DNA from: CAVALG01 sp045576295 | Lineage (GTDB): Bacteria; Bacillota; Clostridia; Oscillospirales; Acutalibacteraceae | Length of the DNA: 64,000 nucleotides | Reading direction: 5' to 3' | Assembly: GCA_045576295.1 (NCBI GenBank) | Contig: JAZNGF010000054.1 | Span: 7,573 to 71,572 of the forward strand | Shown: positions 1-9,154 of the stretch, piece by piece | Layout of the letters: each line of letters opens with the position of its first letter | Numbering within the stretch: position 1 is the stretch's first letter | Notes under the pieces: generated by a model | What the model was told of the DNA's origin: nothing | Databases searched by the model: none | The model's input: the letters and a program-made list of their open reading frames with translations, nothing else | Translations under genes and position numbers: made by a program

Positions 1-362
1 AAAGCAAAAATACACTTTTCAAGGGGGAAGATGTATTTAGGTATGTATACCTTTTTAATAAGGGGGGCCGAACTTATTACCGACATCATAGATATGGAGG
101 TGGCTTCTGAAAAGAAATTCCATATAGATGCACCAATAATGTAATATGTTGCAAAGTTTTCAACGGGAACTTTTAATAAAAGCCCGAAAACCTGTGTTAA
201 AACGATCATTGTGAAGAGCGGATTTAAAATGCTCCACATAATGCCTAAAACCGAACGGCGGTATTTTAATTTTATATCCTTTGTTGAAAGGTTTAGAAGC
301 AATGGGAAGAACTTTTTAAAATCAACAAAAAATTTTTTAAAGCCTTTAAAACAAGTATTCAT
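1..362 (-). CDS. ABC-2 type polysaccharide export permease, N-terminal part (cut by window edge)
   Basis: About 120 N-terminal residues are visible before the gene runs off the window. The conceptual protein has a short cytosolic N-terminus ending in DIKLKYRRSVLGIMWSIL, a hallmark of Wzm/TagG/RfbA-type ABC-2 permeases, followed by hydrophobic membrane segments and the family-like stretch ISSAPLIKKVYIPKYIFP. Such permeases export undecaprenyl-linked surface polysaccharides with a partner ATPase. The ATG at 360-362 has an AGGAGA ribosome site (368-373). The gene lies 56 bp downstream of the glycosyltransferase fusion on the same strand, so the two are probably co-transcribed for surface glycan synthesis and export. 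Confidence 0.85.
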   Translation of the reverse strand, partial: MNTCFKGFKKFFVDFKKFFPLLLNLSTKDIKLKYRRSVLGIMWSILNPLFTMIVLTQVFGLLLKVPVENFATYYIIGASIWNFFSEATSISMMSVISSAPLIKKVYIPKYIFPLEKCIFA

Positions 363-418
363 TAACTTCTCCTATCTTCTTTTTTAACAAAAGCGTTTAC
401 TTATGATAGTTTGCACAA

Positions 419-3400
419 TTAATCTGTTGATTTCACCCTAAAGTCAGAGTGCTCAAGACTAAAGTTGGGATTAAAATATGGGTCTCCTGCTTCAAGAGCA
501 TCTTTCCAACGAGTTTTGAAGTTGTTCACTTCGTTATTAAAACGGTCTCTCTTTTGCCCGGAGTTATCCGAGCCTCGGGATTTAGATTCATAGTGGTAAA
601 GTTCAGCAAACGGTGTCCATACGATTTTGTAGCCCTCTTTCTGTATGCGTAAACAGAAATCTACATCATTATATGCTACCGCGAATCCTTCGTCAAGACC
701 GCCTACCTTTTCCCAAACATCGCGGCGCACCATCATACAAGCGGCTGTTACAGCCGACAGGTTTTGTGTATAGCATAATCTTCCCATATAGCCCAACTCT
801 TGTTTGGGGATTTTGTAGAAGATATGCCCTGCAACTTTGTCAGAACCCATGCCTAAAACTATTCCAGCGTGTTGAATAGTATTATCAGGGTAGTAAAGTT
901 TTGCACCAACCGCGCCTACATAGTTATGTTGAGCGTGCATTAACAGTTCTTCAATCCAGTTAGGGGTAATAATTTCGGTGTCATTATTGAGCATAAGGAA
1001 ATAATCGCCCGATGCCTGCGAGGCTCCATAGTTATTCAGTTTTGAGAAATTGAATGGAATGTCGAGTGATACGATTTTAATTTTCGGGTTTTGCTTTATT
1101 TCTTCGTAATATTCCAAAACATTGTCGTTAGATCCATTGTCGACTATAATTATCTCATAATTAGGGTAAGTGGATAATGCCAAAATAGATGTTATGCAAC
1201 GCTTTAAATCGTTTTTGTGATTTTTGTTAGGTATAATAATGCTAACTTTGTGGAAATTTGTTATTTCGTAGTGAACTTCATAAATGGTTGGAAACGCTCT
1301 TGAACTTTTAACCAAAGCGTTACATCCATTTTGCGCAATATTGTCTCTAACGGCACTGATACCGGCATTAATCGCGTATGCCTTCGATTCTATATCCAAT
1401 GCTACAGAATTGGGGTGAGAACGCCAAAAATATAATATTTTTGGTATATGCACAATTGTTTTGGCGTTATCGGTTAATCGTAAAATCATATCATGATCTT
1501 GGCTTCCGTCGTATTCATGGCGGAACAAGCCGGTTTGATCAAGTATTTTTTTATTGAACACTGAAAAATGGCAGATATAATTGTTTGCAAGCAGGTTTTC
1601 GTGTGCGTAATCCGGCTTGTAATGTGCTGTAATGATTTTATTTATATTTGGGCTTTCAAAAGTTGCTTCATCTGTATAAATAAAATCGGCACCTTTTTCA
1701 CAAATTTCCTTCATAACCGAAAATAGTGCTGAAGGATGGAGAATGTCATCGTGATCAAATAGAGCTATATAATCACCGGTTGCCATTTTAATACAAGCAT
1801 TGGTGTTTTCTGAAATCCCAAGATTCTTCTCAAGTTTTTTATATACAATCCTATTATCATTCTCATAGTGTTGTGAGATGTACTCTTCAACCTCGGGATG
1901 TTTCGCATCACTGCCGTCAGCCAAACATAATTCCCAGTTTTTATAGGTTTGCGCTTGAACCGAATCGATCATTTCTTTTAGAAAATCAATAGGGGTGTTA
2001 TAAAGCGGCACCAAAATACTGAATTTTATATCCAGATTAAATTTCGTTCCCTCTTCAAATTTTCTTTGTTTTTCGGTAATTGTGGAAGAAATTGAGGTGG
2101 CAGTATTTTTTTTGATGCGGCGGAATAATTCGCGTGGCCCAAAAGAAAACAGTATCTGTAATGCTTTTATTATGTTACGGGTGAAAACAAACCTATTTAA
2201 TGCTTTTTTTGCTTTTTCGGTCGTTATGCGGAATGGTTTGGTTATTTTCCAATATTGTGAAGACAATATTTGTTGATTTTTAATCGACGCTTCTACAAGC
2301 CTTTCGTTAAGCTGAGCGTAGTTTTGTTGTAGCGCATAAATATCGTTGTCTTTTTGGTCAATAACTCTTTTTAATTCGCTATTCTTTGCTTTTATTTTGA
2401 AAATTTCGCGGTCAATAGAATTAAAGGTTTGTACTTTGCTTAGAATGTTAGTTGAAAGGCTATAAAACCTATCAGCGTTTTCTGTGCTGTTGTCGGCTAC
2501 ATTTTTGGGGCTGGTTATATGTGTAAATATATCATCGAAAAGTTGATTAATGCTTGCTGTTGTTTTTGTAAGATTTGGACTGAAATTTTCGCCTTCGAAT
2601 ATTTTGTAAGAAATCTTTACAAGCTCGTTACCGTTGTCAACCGCAAATTCACCTATGTTATATTGACTAAAGGCTTCATGTGGTTTAAATGATTGGCTGC
2701 AGTTATAACATATCGATTTTTTACAGTAAGATATTGTTGTTATAGCTGCATCTAAATTTGTTCCTATATAGATCTCGCACCCTGCAAGTAAAGCGGTCTT
2801 TTCTAATGTGGTTAGATCTTTATCCAATTGCTTGCATAGCTTTCCTGATCTTTGGTTAAAATCATTCATAAAAAGGGCATCATATTCTTCTTCTCCTAAT
2901 GGTAGAAAGACGATTTCTAACCCTCTGGATTTTAGTTTTTCAACAAGAGCTTTAAGATAAATTTCATCCTCTTGTGGTGTTGATGCATTAAAATTCAGAA
3001 CTGCATAAGGAGTGTTTAAATCGAAGCTTTTCCTAATTTTATCAAGTTCTGATATTTCAATAAATTCAGATACTGAGCCTGCTATATCAGGAAATAGATT
3101 AACATTTGGTGCATCTACACCTTTGAGTGAAGAAAACAAGTTGTTTTTGGAAGTTTCATCACTTAATGAAATATAGTTGGCTTTTTCTATTAAAAAATGG
3201 GTGAGCTCAACTAAGCCCTCTTCTATCTGTTGAGGCACCTGCGGTAAACTGTATAATAATTTTATATTGTGTTTAATTGCAAAGTTCGACGGGTAAAGCC
3301 ATGTGTCTGAATTTTTGTAGAATAATGTATCGTTTGAGTCGGGTAATGATAGGGGAACAGTTTCATAACTGATTGTTGCTCCACTTCCGATAATAACTGC

Positions 3401-3613
3401 ATCAAAGGGGTGTATTTTATGGACTCTTTCCATATCATAGATTGAATAAACTTCTGTGTTACCTTCATCATACTGAGAACTGTTAGGTGAAAACAGGAAA
3501 AGTTCAAAATCAAGGCCTCTTTTTTTCATTGCTTTCTTTAAAATTTCGGGCAATAATAAATCACCATAATTTTTAAGATCAAACCTGCCCGAAAGGGCTA
3601 TATTATACTTCAT
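419..3613 (-). CDS. three-domain protein: polysaccharide pyruvyltransferase-like domain plus two GT2 glycosyltransferases
   Basis: This 1064-residue protein has three parts. Residues 1-340 resemble the polysaccharide pyruvyltransferase fold (start ALSGRFDLKNYGDLLLPEIL, later IIGSGATISYE). A charged, probably coiled-coil stretch follows at about 400-450. Two GT2 domains follow: one at about 530-740 with FSILVPLYNTP and the metal-binding DHDD, and one at about 785-1040 with VSIIIPNKNH, LNNDTE and YNDVDFCLR. No signal peptide is seen, so it should act on the inner membrane face, building a surface glycan. The ATG has an AGGAAGG ribosome site. Whether the first domain is catalytically active cannot be judged from sequence alone. 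Confidence 0.85.
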   Translation of the reverse strand: MKYNIALSGRFDLKNYGDLLLPEILKKAMKKRGLDFELFLFSPNSSQYDEGNTEVYSIYDMERVHKIHPFDAVIIGSGATISYETVPLSLPDSNDTLFYKNSDTWLYPSNFAIKHNIKLLYSLPQVPQQIEEGLVELTHFLIEKANYISLSDETSKNNLFSSLKGVDAPNVNLFPDIAGSVSEFIEISELDKIRKSFDLNTPYAVLNFNASTPQEDEIYLKALVEKLKSRGLEIVFLPLGEEEYDALFMNDFNQRSGKLCKQLDKDLTTLEKTALLAGCEIYIGTNLDAAITTISYCKKSICYNCSQSFKPHEAFSQYNIGEFAVDNGNELVKISYKIFEGENFSPNLTKTTASINQLFDDIFTHITSPKNVADNSTENADRFYSLSTNILSKVQTFNSIDREIFKIKAKNSELKRVIDQKDNDIYALQQNYAQLNERLVEASIKNQQILSSQYWKITKPFRITTEKAKKALNRFVFTRNIIKALQILFSFGPRELFRRIKKNTATSISSTITEKQRKFEEGTKFNLDIKFSILVPLYNTPIDFLKEMIDSVQAQTYKNWELCLADGSDAKHPEVEEYISQHYENDNRIVYKKLEKNLGISENTNACIKMATGDYIALFDHDDILHPSALFSVMKEICEKGADFIYTDEATFESPNINKIITAHYKPDYAHENLLANNYICHFSVFNKKILDQTGLFRHEYDGSQDHDMILRLTDNAKTIVHIPKILYFWRSHPNSVALDIESKAYAINAGISAVRDNIAQNGCNALVKSSRAFPTIYEVHYEITNFHKVSIIIPNKNHKNDLKRCITSILALSTYPNYEIIIVDNGSNDNVLEYYEEIKQNPKIKIVSLDIPFNFSKLNNYGASQASGDYFLMLNNDTEIITPNWIEELLMHAQHNYVGAVGAKLYYPDNTIQHAGIVLGMGSDKVAGHIFYKIPKQELGYMGRLCYTQNLSAVTAACMMVRRDVWEKVGGLDEGFAVAYNDVDFCLRIQKEGYKIVWTPFAELYHYESKSRGSDNSGQKRDRFNNEVNNFKTRWKDALEAGDPYFNPNFSLEHSDFRVKSTD

Positions 3614-3657
3614 AAAGCGCTACCTTCCTATGTATGCAATATTATGATTATTACATT

Positions 3658-3685
3658 ATTATACCATAAAATGAAACAATATCAA
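3658..3685 (-). promoter_or_regulatory. sigma-A-type promoter of the glycosyltransferase fusion gene
   Basis: On the minus strand TTGATA (3680-3685), a 16-bp spacer and TATAAT (3658-3663) lie about 45 bp before the ATG at 3613. No other good promoter was seen in this gap. Confidence 0.6.
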
Positions 3686-3733
3686 TAGAAATTATTCATT
3701 AACATATACCATATTATAAAAATGTAAGCTAAC

Positions 3734-3762
3734 TTGACAAAATGTGTCTTGGCGCTTACAAT
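3734..3762 (+). promoter_or_regulatory. sigma-A promoter of the PAP2 gene
   Basis: TTGACA (3734-3739), an exact 17-bp spacer and TACAAT (3757-3762), ending 34 bp before the ATG at 3797. A perfect 7-bp inverted repeat (TGTAAGC 3723-3729, GCTTACA 3754-3760) brackets the -35 region and touches the -10, so a repressor could bind here. Confidence 0.8.
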
Positions 3763-3796
3763 AACATTAAATTTTTGCTTATTTAAGGGGAAATTT

Positions 3797-4711
3797 ATGG
3801 ATATTTTAAAATTTATAGAGAGTATAAGAACGCCGTTTTTTGATGCTGTTTTTTCTGTCATTACGCGGCTTGGGGAATCGGCTGTTACGATTGTTTTGAT
3901 ACTGCCGATATTCTGGTGTATTAATAAAAAATTGGGGTATAAATTTATATATTCGGCGCTTTATTCGTTAGGGGTTAACCAGTTTTTGAAAATCCTTGCT
4001 AAAAGGCCCCGCCCTTGGGTGCAGGACCCAATGTTCAAGCCCGTAAAAGGGGCGAAAGGCGCTGCAACAGGCTATTCTTTCCCAAGTGGGCACACTGCAA
4101 ATGCGGCAGTGCTTTTTGGGAACCTATTGGCTTTTTTTAAGAAGGTGTGGGTTCGCGACATTTTTGCGGTAATTCTTTTATTGATTGCCTTTTCAAGGTT
4201 ATACCTTGGTGTTCACTTTTTGTCAGATGTCTTGTTTTCGCTTATAATTACATTCATTATTGTGGCGGCCGTTTCCAAAACTTTAGATTTAGCCGAAAAC
4301 AGCAAAACTGCCGAAATAATACTTAACACCTGCCTTGTTGTGCTATCGGTTGCTTTGCTTGTTTACTGTGTTAGCACTTCGGGTTCCGAAGCTGAATCAA
4401 AACACGCCTTAAAAAACGCCTACACTATGGTAGGTGTCACTTTGGCGGTGGTGGCTTCAAGGCTTATTGATAAATATTATACCCGTTTTTCTGTGAAAGC
4501 TCCGCTTCCGGTTCAGGTGTTTAAAGTGGTTTTAGGCGCAGCGCTTACCCTGTTAATCAGGCTTGCGCTTAAATATGCGTTCTCATTTATAGGCTTAAGT
4601 GGCTACGTTGCCGATTCGGTTAGATATTTTATAATTGCGTTATTTGCGGCGGGTGTTTGGCCTGCAACCTTTAAACTTTGGGTTAAACTTTATAAAAAAA
4701 TTAAATCTTAA
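3797..4711 (+). CDS. PAP2-family membrane phosphatase
   Basis: This is a 304-residue multi-pass membrane protein with the three PAP2 signature motifs in order: KILAKRPRP, SFPSGHTANA and SRLYLGVHFLSDV. The two His residues and the Arg are the expected catalytic residues. Such enzymes remove phosphate from lipid phosphates, for example undecaprenyl diphosphate recycling or phosphatidylglycerol phosphate; the substrate cannot be told here. Start 3797 is chosen because AAGGGGAAA precedes it and because an earlier in-frame TTG lies inside the -35 box. After the PAP2 core the C-terminal third has further hydrophobic segments. The gene is monocistronic, facing the next gene across a shared terminator. 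Confidence 0.88.
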   Translation: MDILKFIESIRTPFFDAVFSVITRLGESAVTIVLILPIFWCINKKLGYKFIYSALYSLGVNQFLKILAKRPRPWVQDPMFKPVKGAKGAATGYSFPSGHTANAAVLFGNLLAFFKKVWVRDIFAVILLLIAFSRLYLGVHFLSDVLFSLIITFIIVAAVSKTLDLAENSKTAEIILNTCLVVLSVALLVYCVSTSGSEAESKHALKNAYTMVGVTLAVVASRLIDKYYTRFSVKAPLPVQVFKVVLGAALTLLIRLALKYAFSFIGLSGYVADSVRYFIIALFAAGVWPATFKLWVKLYKKIKS

Positions 4712-4720
4712 TGCAAAAAA

Positions 4721-4748
4721 GCGCAGCGGCACATTTGTGCTGCTGCGC
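4721..4748. terminator. bidirectional intrinsic terminator between converging genes
   Basis: A 12-bp stem (4721-4732 with 4737-4748, one G-T pair) with loop ATTT sits between the PAP2 gene and the oppositely oriented phosphoribosyltransferase gene. A-rich sequence on its left gives a U-run on the minus strand, and TTTTTATC lies a few bases downstream on the plus strand. Confidence 0.8.
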
Positions 4749-4762
4749 TTGAAGTTTTTATC

Positions 4763-5302
4763 TTATTTGAAAAATAGCGGTAATTTATTTAAGAAAATAA
4801 TGTCATCGCGGTCGGCTGCGTCACCTTCGGCTAACACGCAGGCTGTTGCAACCTCTTGTCCGCCTGCAAGTTCAACTAACCTGCGTGTGGCGGCAAGTGA
4901 TTCCCCTGTTGACACAACATCGTCAACAATAAGAACACGTTTGCCTTTAAGCATGTTAACCTCATCTTCCCCGAAATATAATTTCTGCGGGCGCTGAGTG
5001 GTTATAGAAACAACATCAACCTCGATGGGGTTTATCATATAAACTTTTGTGCCCTTTCTGGCAACAACATAAGGTTTGCCTGATTGGCGCGAAATTTCAT
5101 AAGCTAAAGGAATGCTTTTAGCTTCGGGTGTTGCAATAACATCAAATTCGGGGCATTTTTTAATAAGTTCTGTGGCGCTGGCAACTGTTACCTCGGTGTT
5201 GCCAAAAAGAATAAACGCCGCAATAGAAAGGCTGTCGCTCACTTCGCATAAGCGCAGTTTGCAGTCAACCCCTGCAATGTTCATTGAATAAAATTCACTC
5301 AT
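4763..5302 (-). CDS. apt: purine (adenine-type) phosphoribosyltransferase
   Basis: This 179-residue type I phosphoribosyltransferase carries the PRPP-binding loop VLIVDDVVSTGESL near residues 120-133. The length and layout match adenine phosphoribosyltransferases, which make AMP from adenine and PRPP in purine salvage. Xanthine phosphoribosyltransferase is the main alternative, and the base specificity cannot be settled by eye. Its ATG has an AGGAG site. It is the last gene of the alaS operon, 14 bp behind the YczE-like gene, and ends at the bidirectional terminator. Confidence 0.75.
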   Translation of the reverse strand: MSEFYSMNIAGVDCKLRLCEVSDSLSIAAFILFGNTEVTVASATELIKKCPEFDVIATPEAKSIPLAYEISRQSGKPYVVARKGTKVYMINPIEVDVVSITTQRPQKLYFGEDEVNMLKGKRVLIVDDVVSTGESLAATRRLVELAGGQEVATACVLAEGDAADRDDIIFLNKLPLFFK

Positions 5303-5316
5303 AATCGCTACTCCTA

Positions 5317-6009
5317 TTATAATTCAAAGCCTTTGGCAAATTTTTTAAACCGGGGTGCAATTTCAAAATATCGGTTTATAAATTTGCTGAAAAAGCCAAT
5401 TAATGTGCCGTTAATTACGGCTGTTATTACGGTGCCAATTCCTATGCCTTTTATGCCACCGAAAATTAAAAGTGTCATTAAAACAGAAATAACTAAAAAC
5501 GAAAGGTCATATATCGTTTTGAATTTCGACTGATTTAATGAATACTTTTCCGAAACGCCTTTCACAAACAGGTCGTAAATTTGTGGGTATATGTATGTTT
5601 TAAAGAACAGTGCAATAGACAAGGTGGTTGTGAGAATGCCCACTGCAAAATAGCATATACGAAGCGGCATTGAAAGGGAACCTGCAGGTGTGATTTCGGG
5701 GTTGAAGTGAGGTATAATAAAGCGCCATAAATCAAGAAAAGCGCCGTATATTAACCCTGTTACAAATGAAAATAGGTAAGTGATTTTCACCCTTTTTATT
5801 AAAATGCAAAAAACAATTAACAATAGCGCCTGAACAATATATTCAGCCTGGCCAAAGCTTAAAAAACTCAATTTAAGGCTTAAAATGTAGGCGGGTGCCA
5901 CAATCATCGAAACGCCAAAATCGGTGCAGGTAACCATCGCAACAGAAAGTGAAAGCAGTATAACTGCAAATAAGTATACTGCTTCACTTGATATTTTCAA
6001 CTTTTTCAT
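5317..6009 (-). CDS. YczE/YitT-like integral membrane protein (DUF6198 type)
   Basis: A 230-residue protein with about five hydrophobic segments and the pattern VTCTDFGVSMIVAPAYILSL near the N-terminus, typical of the YczE/YyaS/DUF6198 group of membrane proteins of unknown function. The start at 6009 gives MKKLKIS and lies just past the HIT stop codon. An upstream in-frame ATG at 6027 would overlap HIT by 16 bases and lacks a better ribosome site. It sits between the HIT and phosphoribosyltransferase genes in the alaS operon. No substrate can be inferred. Confidence 0.7.
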   Translation of the reverse strand: MKKLKISSEAVYLFAVILLSLSVAMVTCTDFGVSMIVAPAYILSLKLSFLSFGQAEYIVQALLLIVFCILIKRVKITYLFSFVTGLIYGAFLDLWRFIIPHFNPEITPAGSLSMPLRICYFAVGILTTTLSIALFFKTYIYPQIYDLFVKGVSEKYSLNQSKFKTIYDLSFLVISVLMTLLIFGGIKGIGIGTVITAVINGTLIGFFSKFINRYFEIAPRFKKFAKGFEL

Positions 6010-6011
6010 AA

Positions 6012-6353
6012 TCAACCGGGGGGCCACTGCAGGTATCTGCGTGCAAGCAGGTGGAAATGAAGGTGGCCAACTGTTTGGCCGCCGTCTTCACCGCAGTTGT
6101 TAACAACCCTGTATCCATTTTCAAGGTTGTTGTCGCGTGCGATTATTGCCACTGCTTCAAAGATTTTTGCAATTAAGTGGCTATTATCAGCTGTTATTTC
6201 ATCGGCCGATTTAATGTGCTCTTTTGGAACAATAACAGCGTGAAACGGCGCTTGCGGAGCAATGTCTGCAAAGGCATACACATATTCGTTTTCGAATATT
6301 TTTGTGCTGGGAATATCGCCGTTTATAATTTTACAAAAAAGGCAGTCTTCCAT
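6012..6353 (-). CDS. HIT-family (HINT-like) nucleotide phosphoramidase
   Basis: A 113-residue histidine-triad protein with the C-terminal motif GHLHFHLLARR followed by WPPG, and an N-terminal pair CLFCKI that binds zinc in related proteins. HINT enzymes hydrolyse nucleoside 5'-phosphoramidates and aminoacyl-AMP in the cytosol. The ATG is preceded by GAGGGAG. It follows alaS by 16 bp. Co-expression with an aminoacyl-tRNA synthetase fits a role in clearing aminoacyl-adenylate, but that link is inference. Confidence 0.9.
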   Translation of the reverse strand: MEDCLFCKIINGDIPSTKIFENEYVYAFADIAPQAPFHAVIVPKEHIKSADEITADNSHLIAKIFEAVAIIARDNNLENGYRVVNNCGEDGGQTVGHLHFHLLARRYLQWPPG

Positions 6354-6369
6354 AGTTTTCTCCCTCTGA

Positions 6370-8994
6370 TTATTTAATCATATCTGCAATAATATCTTTA
6401 GCCTTGGTTAAAGCTTCATCAAGTTTCGCTAAGTCTTTAGCGCCTGCCATAGCAAAGTCGGGTTTACCGCCGCCTTTACCACCTGCAATAGCCGCAACCA
6501 TACCAACAGCCTTGCCCGACATAACGCCGGCCTTAACAGCATCTGCACCGGCTGCTACTGCAATTGTTGCGCTTTCACCGTTTACCGATGCGATAACGCA
6601 TGCACAGCCAGGGTCTTTATCTCTAATCTTATCGCAAATATCTCTTAAAGCATTGCCTGCAACGCCCGAAAGCTTTGCAGAAATGAACCTGATACCCTTA
6701 ACCTCTTCGGCGTTTTTGAACATATCATCAACCTTCGAAGCCGAAAGCTTTGAGTTGAGTGATTCAATAACTCTGTCTTTTTCTTTAACTTCGGCCGAAA
6801 GGGCAGTAACCTTTGTAACAATTTCGGCAGAATTGTTAAGCTTAAGTGCAGCCGCAACAGAGTTAACCTGTAACTGAAGCCCTGCAATGTGGCGAAGCAC
6901 GCCTTCGCCTGTAATAGCTTCAATTCGGCGAACACCTGATGCAACCGATGCTTCTGAAAGAATTTTGAACAAACCGATTTTTGCGGTGTTGTTAACGTGT
7001 GTGCCGCCGCAGAGTTCGGTTGTGTAGCCGGGTGCGTGAACAACGCGAACAACATCACCGTATTTTTCACCGAACAGTGCCATTGCGCCAAGAGCTTTTG
7101 CTTCGGCAATAGGCATTTCGGTGTTTTCTACATCTAATGCGGCAAAGATTGCGTTGTTAACCCAATCTTCAACCTGCTGAATTTCTTCGGCCGACATAAC
7201 CGAGAAATGTGTAAAGTCGAAACGAACAGCCTTTTCGTTAACAAGCTGGCCCGCCTGCTCAACGTGTGTGCCAAGCACTGCGCGAAGACCTGCCTGTAAA
7301 AGGTGGGCCGCGGTGTGGTTGCGTTTTATTGCGTTTCTTCTGCTAACATTAATTGTAGCTCGAACGTTATTGCCAACTGAAAGTGAGCCACCTTCTAACT
7401 TACCTAAATGGGTGAAAACTCCGCCTGTAGTTTTGGTTGTGTTGTCAACTGTGAACACTGCGTCGCCCGCGGTTATAACGCCGCTGTCGCCAACCTGACC
7501 GCCGCCTTCGCCATAGAACGGGGTTTTATCAAGAACAACAATTGCGCTGCTGCCTTCACCAATCATTTCTACCTGTTCACCATCAGCAATAAGGGCGATG
7601 ATTTTAGCGTCGCCTTCGGTTTCGGTGTAGCCCGTGAATTCAGTTGCTGCGATACCGTCGAGCGATACACCTTCACTCTTCCAAGATTCAGCATCAGCCG
7701 AGCGCCTGCCGGCTCTTGCTTTTTCACGCTGCTCGTTCATTAAACGGTTAAAGGTTTCCTCATCAACCGTCATGCCCTTTTCTTCAAGAATATCGCGTGT
7801 AAGGTCGAATGGGAATCCATAGGTGTCGTAAAGCCTGAAGGCATCTTCACCCGAAAGCATTCCGCCGTTTTTGGTTTTTTCGTTTATAATTTCAAGGCCT
7901 TGGTCGATAGTTCTTGCAAAGGCAGATTCTTCGTTTGAAAGAACCTTCATTATAAGCTCGCGCTTTTCGTTAAGTTCGGGGTAGCCAGAAGCGTTTTCGG
8001 CAATAACAACCTCGCAAATTTCGGTTAAGAAGGGCCTGTTAATTCCAAGCAACCTTCCGTGCCTTGCGGCGCGGCGGATAAGCCTGCGAAGAACATAACC
8101 CCTGCCTTCGTTTGAGGGGAAGATACCGTCGCAAATCATAAAGGTTGATGCACGTGCGTGGTCGGTTATAGCGCGGATAGAAACATCATTTTCGCCGCCG
8201 TTACCATAATCTTTGCCCGAAATTTCGCAAACCTTATCAAGAATTTTTCTAATAGTGTCAACCTCGAACATATTGTCAACACCCTGCATAACGCAGGCAA
8301 GGCGCTCAAGGCCCATTCCGGTGTCGATATTTTTGCGTTCAAGTTCTGCATAGTTGCCATCACCCAAATTGTTAAACTGGGTGAAAACGTTATTCCATAT
8401 TTCCATGTAACGGTCGCAATCGCAGCCGGGTTTGCAGTCGGGCGAGCCGCAACCGTATTTTTCGCCACGGTCGAAATAAATTTCGCTGCAGGGGCCACAG
8501 GGGCCTGTTCCGTGTTCCCAGAAGTTATCGGCCTTGCCGAGCTTAACAATTCTTTCTTCAGGAACGCCTATAACATCGCGCCAGATGGCATAAGCTTCAT
8601 CGTCACTTTCATAAACCGAAGGCCATAAAAGGTTTTCGGGGATTTCAAGGGTTTTGGTTAAAAACTCCCAAGCCCACGGGATAGCCTCGTTTTTAAAATA
8701 ATCACCAAACGAGAAGTTGCCAAGCATTTCAAAGTATGTTCCGTGGCGTGCGGTTTTTCCAACACGCTCAAGGTCGGGTGTGCGAATACACTTTTGGCAG
8801 GTTGTAACCCTGTCTCTCGGTGGGGTTATTTCCCTTGTGAAATACTTTTTCATCGGTGCCATACCCGAGTTTATAAGTAAAAGCGAGTTATCGTTTTTTG
8901 GAACAAGGGGGAAACTACCAAGCCTTAAATGGCCCTTGCTTTCAAAAAATGATAAAAATTGTTCTCTTAAATCGTTAAGCGACATCCATTCCAT
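6370..8994 (-). CDS. alaS: alanyl-tRNA synthetase
   Basis: At 874 residues it has the usual full length. The class II catalytic domain opens with LREQFLSFFESKGH. The editing domain shows HTAAHLLQAGLRAVLGTHVEQ and CGGTHV, which bind zinc and clear mischarged Ser/Gly. The C-terminal C-Ala domain ends in the glycine-rich GGKGGGKPDFAMAG. It attaches Ala to tRNA-Ala in the cytosol. The ATG at 8994 is preceded by AAGGTAGG; a second ATG three codons later is possible. It is the first gene of a four-gene operon. The leader is only about 30 nt, too short for a T-box. Confidence 0.97.
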   Translation of the reverse strand: MEWMSLNDLREQFLSFFESKGHLRLGSFPLVPKNDNSLLLINSGMAPMKKYFTREITPPRDRVTTCQKCIRTPDLERVGKTARHGTYFEMLGNFSFGDYFKNEAIPWAWEFLTKTLEIPENLLWPSVYESDDEAYAIWRDVIGVPEERIVKLGKADNFWEHGTGPCGPCSEIYFDRGEKYGCGSPDCKPGCDCDRYMEIWNNVFTQFNNLGDGNYAELERKNIDTGMGLERLACVMQGVDNMFEVDTIRKILDKVCEISGKDYGNGGENDVSIRAITDHARASTFMICDGIFPSNEGRGYVLRRLIRRAARHGRLLGINRPFLTEICEVVIAENASGYPELNEKRELIMKVLSNEESAFARTIDQGLEIINEKTKNGGMLSGEDAFRLYDTYGFPFDLTRDILEEKGMTVDEETFNRLMNEQREKARAGRRSADAESWKSEGVSLDGIAATEFTGYTETEGDAKIIALIADGEQVEMIGEGSSAIVVLDKTPFYGEGGGQVGDSGVITAGDAVFTVDNTTKTTGGVFTHLGKLEGGSLSVGNNVRATINVSRRNAIKRNHTAAHLLQAGLRAVLGTHVEQAGQLVNEKAVRFDFTHFSVMSAEEIQQVEDWVNNAIFAALDVENTEMPIAEAKALGAMALFGEKYGDVVRVVHAPGYTTELCGGTHVNNTAKIGLFKILSEASVASGVRRIEAITGEGVLRHIAGLQLQVNSVAAALKLNNSAEIVTKVTALSAEVKEKDRVIESLNSKLSASKVDDMFKNAEEVKGIRFISAKLSGVAGNALRDICDKIRDKDPGCACVIASVNGESATIAVAAGADAVKAGVMSGKAVGMVAAIAGGKGGGKPDFAMAGAKDLAKLDEALTKAKDIIADMIK

Positions 8995-9032
8995 AACTTT
9001 AGCCTACCTTAAATAAATTCATATACTGTTTA

Positions 9033-9061
9033 ATTATAATTAATTTAATCGTATTTGTCAA
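9033..9061 (-). promoter_or_regulatory. sigma-A promoter of the alaS operon
   Basis: On the minus strand a consensus TTGACA (9056-9061), a 17-bp spacer and consensus TATAAT (9033-9038). The transcript should begin near 9026, giving a leader of about 30 nt. Confidence 0.88.
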
Positions 9062-9120
9062 CTTTTTGAATGATATTGCCGTTTTAGGGCTTTTGTTTTA
9101 AAAACCAAATATTAGAGCAA

Positions 9121-9147
9121 CAAAAAAACCGCTGATAAACAGCGGTT
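9121..9147 (-). terminator. intrinsic terminator of the G5/3D gene
   Basis: The 8-bp perfect stem AACCGCTG/CAGCGGTT (9127-9134, 9140-9147) is followed on the minus strand by a seven-base U-run (9122-9128). It lies just after the stop codon at 9155. Confidence 0.88.
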
Positions 9148-9154
9148 AAAAAAC

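Noticed and set aside
3734..3796. Longer PAP2 protein starting at TTG 3734
   Set aside because: That codon is the first part of the -35 box TTGACA, so it cannot be in the mRNA.
4635..4997. Alternative open frames overlapping PAP2, alaS, hydB, hydA, clpP and other genes
   Set aside because: They lie in other frames of strongly supported genes, have odd composition, and lack ribosome sites and known motifs.
8994..9150. T-box riboswitch upstream of alaS
   Set aside because: The promoter at 9033-9061 leaves a leader of about 30 nt, far too short, and no T-box motif is present.
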